A DNA stretch of 6,920 nt, taken from an uncultured Bacilli bacterium (lineage in GTDB: Bacteria > Bacillota_I > Bacilli_A > RF39 > UBA660). Positions 1-4,600 of the stretch are shown piece after piece (the stretch's first letter is position 1; each line of letters starts with the position of its first letter). The stretch spans positions 1-6,920 of the forward strand of contig CANQVY010000064.1 in NCBI GenBank assembly GCA_947627405.1, in the 5' to 3' direction. Made by a program: the position numbers and the translations under genes. The notes under the pieces are model-generated. The model saw only the letters and a list, made by a program, of their open reading frames with translations, did not search any database and was not told the origin of the DNA.

Positions 1-420
1 CATGAGATGAACTGGATCCGCTCGCTTAAACATCCTGATCTGCTCACGCCGTGAAACGTTTTTGTCCTCATTTGCATTCTCTGCATTTACCCAAGCCTCA
101 CCAAGAATTACGGAGAAATCCTTATCTGACATGAATTCTCCTGCCAGTTTGAGAAATGTAAGCGCATAGGAGGGGTGTAGCATGAAGTAAATCGTCTGTG
201 GCGATTTTGCTCTTGTAATCGCATCACTCACCGTATCGCGCCATGCTGCCAAAGCTTTCTCGTCTTCTCCGATGTTTAAAATCGACATACCCCCGTCTTC
301 AGTCGGAAGTCCGACCAAATTTGAATTCGTAAACGGGTGAGAGGCGATTCCTGGAGTATCAGGATACAGAGTCAAATCTGTGTAGAGCAGGCAATACGCG
401 GTTCTCCGGACCTGATCCAT
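1..420 (-). other. Foreign GC-richer coding segment, resembles a clostridial mobile-element hypothetical protein (internal fragment)
   Basis: This segment is codons 356-495 of the minus-strand frame. Its first residues, MDQVRRTAYCLLYTDLTLYP, are followed by a soluble, mixed alpha/beta-looking sequence ending in FKRADPVHLM at the window edge. GC content is near 50% and codons end in all four bases, unlike everything else in the window. From memory it resembles a family of hypothetical proteins in conjugative or integrative elements of gut Clostridia. That family has an N-terminal TxYPDTPGIASHPFTN-like stretch and an ADPxxLM stretch followed by a VYRGV-containing domain. I could not verify this, and no enzymatic function is assigned. 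The ATG at 420-418 could be its native start, but no Shine-Dalgarno precedes it; the upstream bases belong to the synthetase gene. The downstream remainder is outside the window. Confidence 0.55.
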
Positions 421-1485
421 ATCTGTTTTTTCTTTATTCATTGGTGCTGCACCATATAGCATTATTCTTAAATTTCCACCTAAACTGTCTAATACTTTTT
501 TGAATAGTTTTCTTCTTACGTCTATATGTAATTTTAATAATCCATTTGATATTTTTATCATTGTATTTATTAGTTTTGTTTTTCCTTGTGCTTCTATTGT
601 ATTTTGTATTTTTTTATACATTGTTTCTAACACAAGTGGTACTGCTACAAATACACTTACTTTATATTCTTTTAAATTTTTTTGAATATATCTTAATCCG
701 TCACAAAAAGCCACTGTTGTTCCATTATAAAAACCAAATAAAAATGTTATTGTTGATTCAAATGTATGATGTATTGGTAAAAATGATAATAGTGTATCTG
801 TTTCATGTAATCTTACATATTGAGCTAATGCATTTATATCTGAACATATATTTTTTTGTGATAGCATTACTATTTTTGGTAAATTTGTTGTTCCAGATGT
901 GAATAACATTATTGACATTTTTTCTGGATCCACTTCTACCTTTTCGTACTCATCATTTCCTTTTTCTATTAATTCATTTCCTTGTTTTAAAATTTCACTA
1001 AAAATTTTTATTTCTTTATCTTTAATGTCTTGCATTGATATTAATGTTTTTATTTTTTTATTTTCTTTTTTCATTTTTTTTGCTAGTTCTGCAAATTTTT
1101 CATCAAATATTATTGCTTCTGCCCCACTTCTTTTTACTAGCGTTTCTATTTCGTTATCTGGTAATGCTACATCTAATGGCGCAACAACCATTCCTGATGT
1201 TGTTATTGCTAAATAACTTACACACCAGTTATAACTATTTTTCCCTATTAATATTATTTTTTGTCCTTGCATTTTTAAATCTAAGAGTTTTGTCCCTACT
1301 GCTTTTACATCATCTACTACTTCCTTGTATGTTTTTTGTATATATTCTGGTTCTTTTGCTGTATAATCTTTTTTAAATTTATATGCTATGTTTGTTCCAA
1401 ATCTGTTCTTTCCTCTTTGTTGTAACTCTTTGTAGCTTTTTACTTCTTCTACATTTTTATAGACGGCTCTTGATTTTTCTTTCAT
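1..1485 (-). CDS. Chimeric open frame: N-terminal long-chain acyl-CoA synthetase joined to a foreign C-terminal segment (partial)
   Basis: The ATG at 1485-1483 opens 495 codons without a stop to the window edge. Residues 1-355 read as a long-chain fatty acyl-CoA synthetase (AMP-binding superfamily, COG1022 type), which activates fatty acids with ATP and CoA. The P-loop-like motif TSGTTNLPKIVMLS is at residues 196-209, LPIHHTFE at 236-243, and the LRIMLYGAAP strand at 339-348. The start is secure: AGGAGG lies 5 bases upstream (1491-1496). The motif deviates from the usual TSGTTGxPKGVMLSH at three places (N201, I205, Q210). At residue 355/356 homology stops. The YGxTE, YxTGD, GRxxxxIK motifs and the C-terminal lysine subdomain, roughly 200 residues in this family, are absent and replaced by unrelated GC-richer sequence. 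As written the protein could not be a working ligase. The intact gene probably supplied acyl-CoA to the divergent NRPS; that role is inferred. Codons end overwhelmingly in A. Confidence 0.85.
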   Translation of the reverse strand, partial: MKEKSRAVYKNVEEVKSYKELQQRGKNRFGTNIAYKFKKDYTAKEPEYIQKTYKEVVDDVKAVGTKLLDLKMQGQKIILIGKNSYNWCVSYLAITTSGMVVAPLDVALPDNEIETLVKRSGAEAIIFDEKFAELAKKMKKENKKIKTLISMQDIKDKEIKIFSEILKQGNELIEKGNDEYEKVEVDPEKMSIMLFTSGTTNLPKIVMLSQKNICSDINALAQYVRLHETDTLLSFLPIHHTFESTITFLFGFYNGTTVAFCDGLRYIQKNLKEYKVSVFVAVPLVLETMYKKIQNTIEAQGKTKLINTMIKISNGLLKLHIDVRRKLFKKVLDSLGGNLRIMLYGAAPMNKEKTDMDQVRRTAYCLLYTDLTLYPDTPGIASHPFTNSNLVGLPTEDGGMSILNIGEDEKALAAWRDTVSDAITRAKSPQTIYFMLHPSYALTFLKLAGEFMSDKDFSVILGEAWVNAENANEDKNVSRREQIRMFKRADPVHLM

Positions 1486-1490
1486 ATTCT

Positions 1491-1496
1491 CCTCCT
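1491..1496 (-). promoter_or_regulatory. Consensus ribosome-binding site of the acyl-CoA synthetase gene
   Basis: Read on the minus strand this is AGGAGG, five bases upstream of the ATG at 1485. It is a perfect anti-16S match and fixes the start codon. Confidence 0.9.
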
Positions 1497-1508
1497 ATTT
1501 ATGGTTTT

Positions 1509-1537
1509 ATTCTATCTTATTTCATTTTGAAAATCAA
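1509..1537 (-). promoter_or_regulatory. Sigma-A type promoter for the acyl-CoA synthetase gene
   Basis: On the minus strand TTGATT (1537-1532) and TAGAAT (1514-1509) are separated by exactly 17 bases. They match the sigma-A consensus TTGACA/TATAAT at 4 of 6 and 5 of 6 positions. Transcription would start near 1502, giving a leader of only about 17 bases that just contains the AGGAGG site. This leaves little room for leader-based regulation. It is a prediction by pattern only. Confidence 0.65.
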
Positions 1538-1564
1538 TAGCCTTTAAAAATTCATTATTTAATA

Positions 1565-1572
1565 CGGAACCG
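1565..1572. repeat. Short GC-rich inverted repeat between the divergent promoters
   Basis: CGGAACCG is a 3-bp inverted repeat around AA. It sits in the most GC-rich patch (about 1565-1574) of an otherwise very AT-rich intergenic region, upstream of both predicted promoters. It could be half or all of an operator for a regulator shared by the two divergent genes. The dyad is too short to be more than a candidate. Confidence 0.2.
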
Positions 1573-1621
1573 CGTTATTTTACACTTTTATAACTTCTTT
1601 TTTTCATTTGTGTTACATTTA

Positions 1622-1650
1622 TTGCTTTTTTGCCTACTTATCTATATAAT
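1622..1650 (+). promoter_or_regulatory. Candidate promoter of the NRPS gene
   Basis: A perfect TATAAT -10 box lies at 1645-1650. A weak -35 match, TTGCTT (1622-1627), lies 17 bases upstream. The implied start near 1657 gives a leader of about 36 bases before the ATG at 1693. The -35 box matches at only three positions, so the promoter may need an activator or be weak. In such AT-rich DNA a chance TATAAT is possible. Confidence 0.5.
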
Positions 1651-1677
1651 TAAACAAATTATTATATTTTTTGATAA

Positions 1678-1685
1678 AAAGGATG
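1678..1685 (+). promoter_or_regulatory. Ribosome-binding site of the NRPS gene
   Basis: AAAGGATG, with AGGA at 1680-1683, lies nine bases before the ATG at 1693. It supports that start, which also places the first condensation-domain residues (LTNPQKSIW) immediately after the initiator, as expected for this domain. Confidence 0.7.
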
Positions 1686-1692
1686 TAAAAAT

Positions 1693-4600
1693 ATGAAGAA
1701 AGATTCTTTAGGTTTAACTAATCCGCAAAAAAGCATTTGGAATATGGAACAATTTTACAAGGGTACCAATATTAATAATATTTCTGGTACCGTTGTTATT
1801 AAGCAAAAAGTTAATTTTGATAGATTGAACGAAGCCATTAATTTTTGTTTGAAAAATAATAAAAGTTTTTCTTTAAAATTCAAATTAAAAGATGGCGATT
1901 TAGTTCAGTTTTTTTCAACATATCATAATCAAAATTTTGAATTTTTAAGGTTTAAAGACGAAAAAGAGTTAAAGACTGCTTGTATTAAATTTTCTGAAAA
2001 TGTTTTTGACATTTTTAATGATAACTTGTTTGATTTTAAACTTTTTGAACTTGATAATGGGTTTGGTGGATTTTTTATTATGGCCCATCATATTATTTCT
2101 GATGCTGCAACTTTCTCTGTTATTGTGCCTGAAATTATCAAAACATATATCGATTTAGAAAATGGTAATGATTTAAGTTCAAAAGATTTTTCTTATGAAG
2201 ATTATATTAATGCCGAATTTGATTATATTCATAGTGATAAATTTTTAAAAGATAAAAGTTATTGGGAAACCTTATTTGAAACTGTTCCTGAAGTTGCTAC
2301 ATTACCTGGAGTTAATTCTAATTCTTCTGCTTCCACAGGGAAAGCAGAAAGGCTTGAATTTTCTTTAAATAAAAATGTTCTTAAGTCTATTTCTAGCTTT
2401 TGTAAGGAAAATAAAGTTTCTATTTTCAATTTCTTTATGGCAGTGTATTCTATTTACTTAGGTAGAGTATGTCATTTAAAAGATTTTGTTATTGGTACCC
2501 CTATTTTGAATCGTTCAAATTTCAAAGAGAAGAATACTACTGGTATGTTTATTAATACTGCCCCTTTGAGAATTACAATTAAAGATGGGGTTTCTTTTGT
2601 TGATTTTTGTAAGCAAATTGCTAATAATTCTTTGAAGATGCTTAGACATCAAAGATACCCTTACCAAAAGTTGTTAGCGTCTTTAAGAAAGAAAGACAAT
2701 TCAATTCCTAACCTTTTTGATTTAATGCTTTCTTACCAAATTACAAAAGCTAATGATAAAAGTTTAGCAATTAATTATGATACTGAATGGCTTCCTACTG
2801 ATACAATTTCTGATGGTGTTTATGTGCATATTCACGATAATGATGCTTCTGGAGCTTTAAACATTGCATATGATTATCAGTTAGAAAGATATTCTAAAAA
2901 TGATATAAATGATTTTCATGCCAGAATTTTAAATATTATAAATCAAGTTCTTAAAAACGAAGATTGTTTGGAAAAAGATATTGAAATTGTTACGAAAGAA
3001 GAAAAAAATAAGATTTTAAATACTTTTAATAAAACTTCTTTAGCTTATGCTAAAGACAAGTCTGTTATTCACCTTTTTGAAGAACAGGTTAGCAAAAATG
3101 CAAATGGTGTTGCTGTTGTTTATGGTAATGAATTTTTAACTTACAGCGAACTTAATGATAAAGCTACTAGGCTTGCTAATTCTCTTATTTCTAAAGGAGT
3201 TAAAAAAGGAGATATTGTACCTGTTTTACTTAATAGAAGTATAGAGCTTATTGTTTCTATGCTTGGTATTTTGAAATGTGGAGCTATTTATCTTCCTATT
3301 TCTACTGAATTCCCTAAAAAGAGAATTGATTTTATTTTGAAAAACAGTAGTGCTAAATTACTTATTTGTGATAATAATTTTAAGAATTCTAGTATAAATA
3401 CTTATAGTTTTACTTTAGCTTCTTTAGATGAATTTTCTAATAAACCTACTAAAGTCAAAACTAACCCAGATGATTCTATTTATATTATTTATACTTCTGG
3501 TTCTACTGGTACACCTAAAGGTGTTAAGATTTGTAATAGAAACCTTAATAATTTTGTAAGTGCTTTTACTGAATATTTTGGTGGTATTTCGAAAAAAGAT
3601 AAATGTCTTGCTTCTACTAATATAACTTTTGATGTTAGTATTTTTGAGTTTTTTGTAACTCTTTTAAATGGTGCAGTTTTACATTTATATGAGGAAAATT
3701 CAATATCTGATGTTTTCGACTTTTGCAAAAAACTTGATGATTGCAAGATTACTTTAGCATATTTACCTCCTAATATTTTAGAGGATATTTATGCTGTTTT
3801 ATCTAAAAACAAAACTATGTCACTAAATAAAATTTTAATTGGTGTTGAGCCTATTAGATCTAGCACTATGAAAAAGTTTTACGAGCTTAACTCTAATTTA
3901 AAAGTTGTTAATGCTTATGGACCAACTGAGACAACTATTTGTGCTACTGCAGTTGTCCTTGATGATAAAGTTTTAAATAGTTATAATATCATTCCTATTG
4001 GAAAACCTTTATATAATAACAAAATTGCTATTTTAGATGAGAATTTTAAGGTCGTTCCTATTGGTTCTAAAGGTGAGATTTTTGTCTTTGGAGATGGAGT
4101 TGGTAATAAGTATTTAAATAATGAACAAAAATCTAACGAAAGTTTCATTTCTTTAGATGTTTTTGGCAAACCTGAAACTGCTTATAGAACTGGCGATTTA
4201 GCTATGTGGAATGAAGATGGAACTATTAGTTTTATTGGAAGAGATGACAATCAAGTTAAGGTTAGTGGACACAGAATTGAACTTGGAGAAATTGAAAGTT
4301 GCATTTATAAATTCCCTAATATTGAAAAGGTTGTAGTTATAATTGATAAGTTTAAAAGAATTAATGCTTATTTTACTGCTAAATCTAAAATTGATACTGA
4401 TAACCTTAAAAGCTTTATTTTAAGTTCTTTACCTAGCTATTTTGTACCACATAATTTTATGCAAGTTGATAATTTTGCTTTAACTCAAAATGGTAAAATT
4501 GATAAAAAACTTCTTCCTGAAATAAAAGTTGTTTCTAAACATTTTAAAGAACCTAAAAATAAATTAGAAAGAACTATTTTAGGTATTTATAAAGATGTTT

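Larger units (their letters stand above)
1486..1692. other. Divergent intergenic region, 207 bp
   Basis: This AT-rich stretch separates the minus-strand synthetase start from the plus-strand NRPS start. It contains both predicted promoters, both ribosome-binding sites and one GC-rich dyad. No small gene, RNA gene or terminator hairpin was seen. The arrangement allows shared control of the two genes from one control region. Confidence 0.8.

Noticed and set aside
1..420. Attachment site or terminal inverted repeat of a mobile element at the composition break
   Set aside because: No flanking duplication or inverted repeat is visible at about 420, and the segment is internal coding sequence rather than an element end.
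500..1376. Overlapping plus-strand open frames of 61-118 codons, some looking like strings of Leu, Phe and Ile membrane segments
   Set aside because: They lie opposite the well-supported synthetase frame. Their hydrophobicity comes from the T-rich complement of A-rich codons, and none has a convincing ribosome-binding site.
1762..2498. Three GGTACC hexamers near the NRPS start
   Set aside because: They fall in ordinary Gly-Thr codons at irregular spacing, and no functional reading is supported.
3489..4169. Two minus-strand open frames (3489-3746 and 3981-4169)
   Set aside because: They are antisense shadows of the conserved A1 domain. The plus frame carries intact core motifs throughout this stretch.
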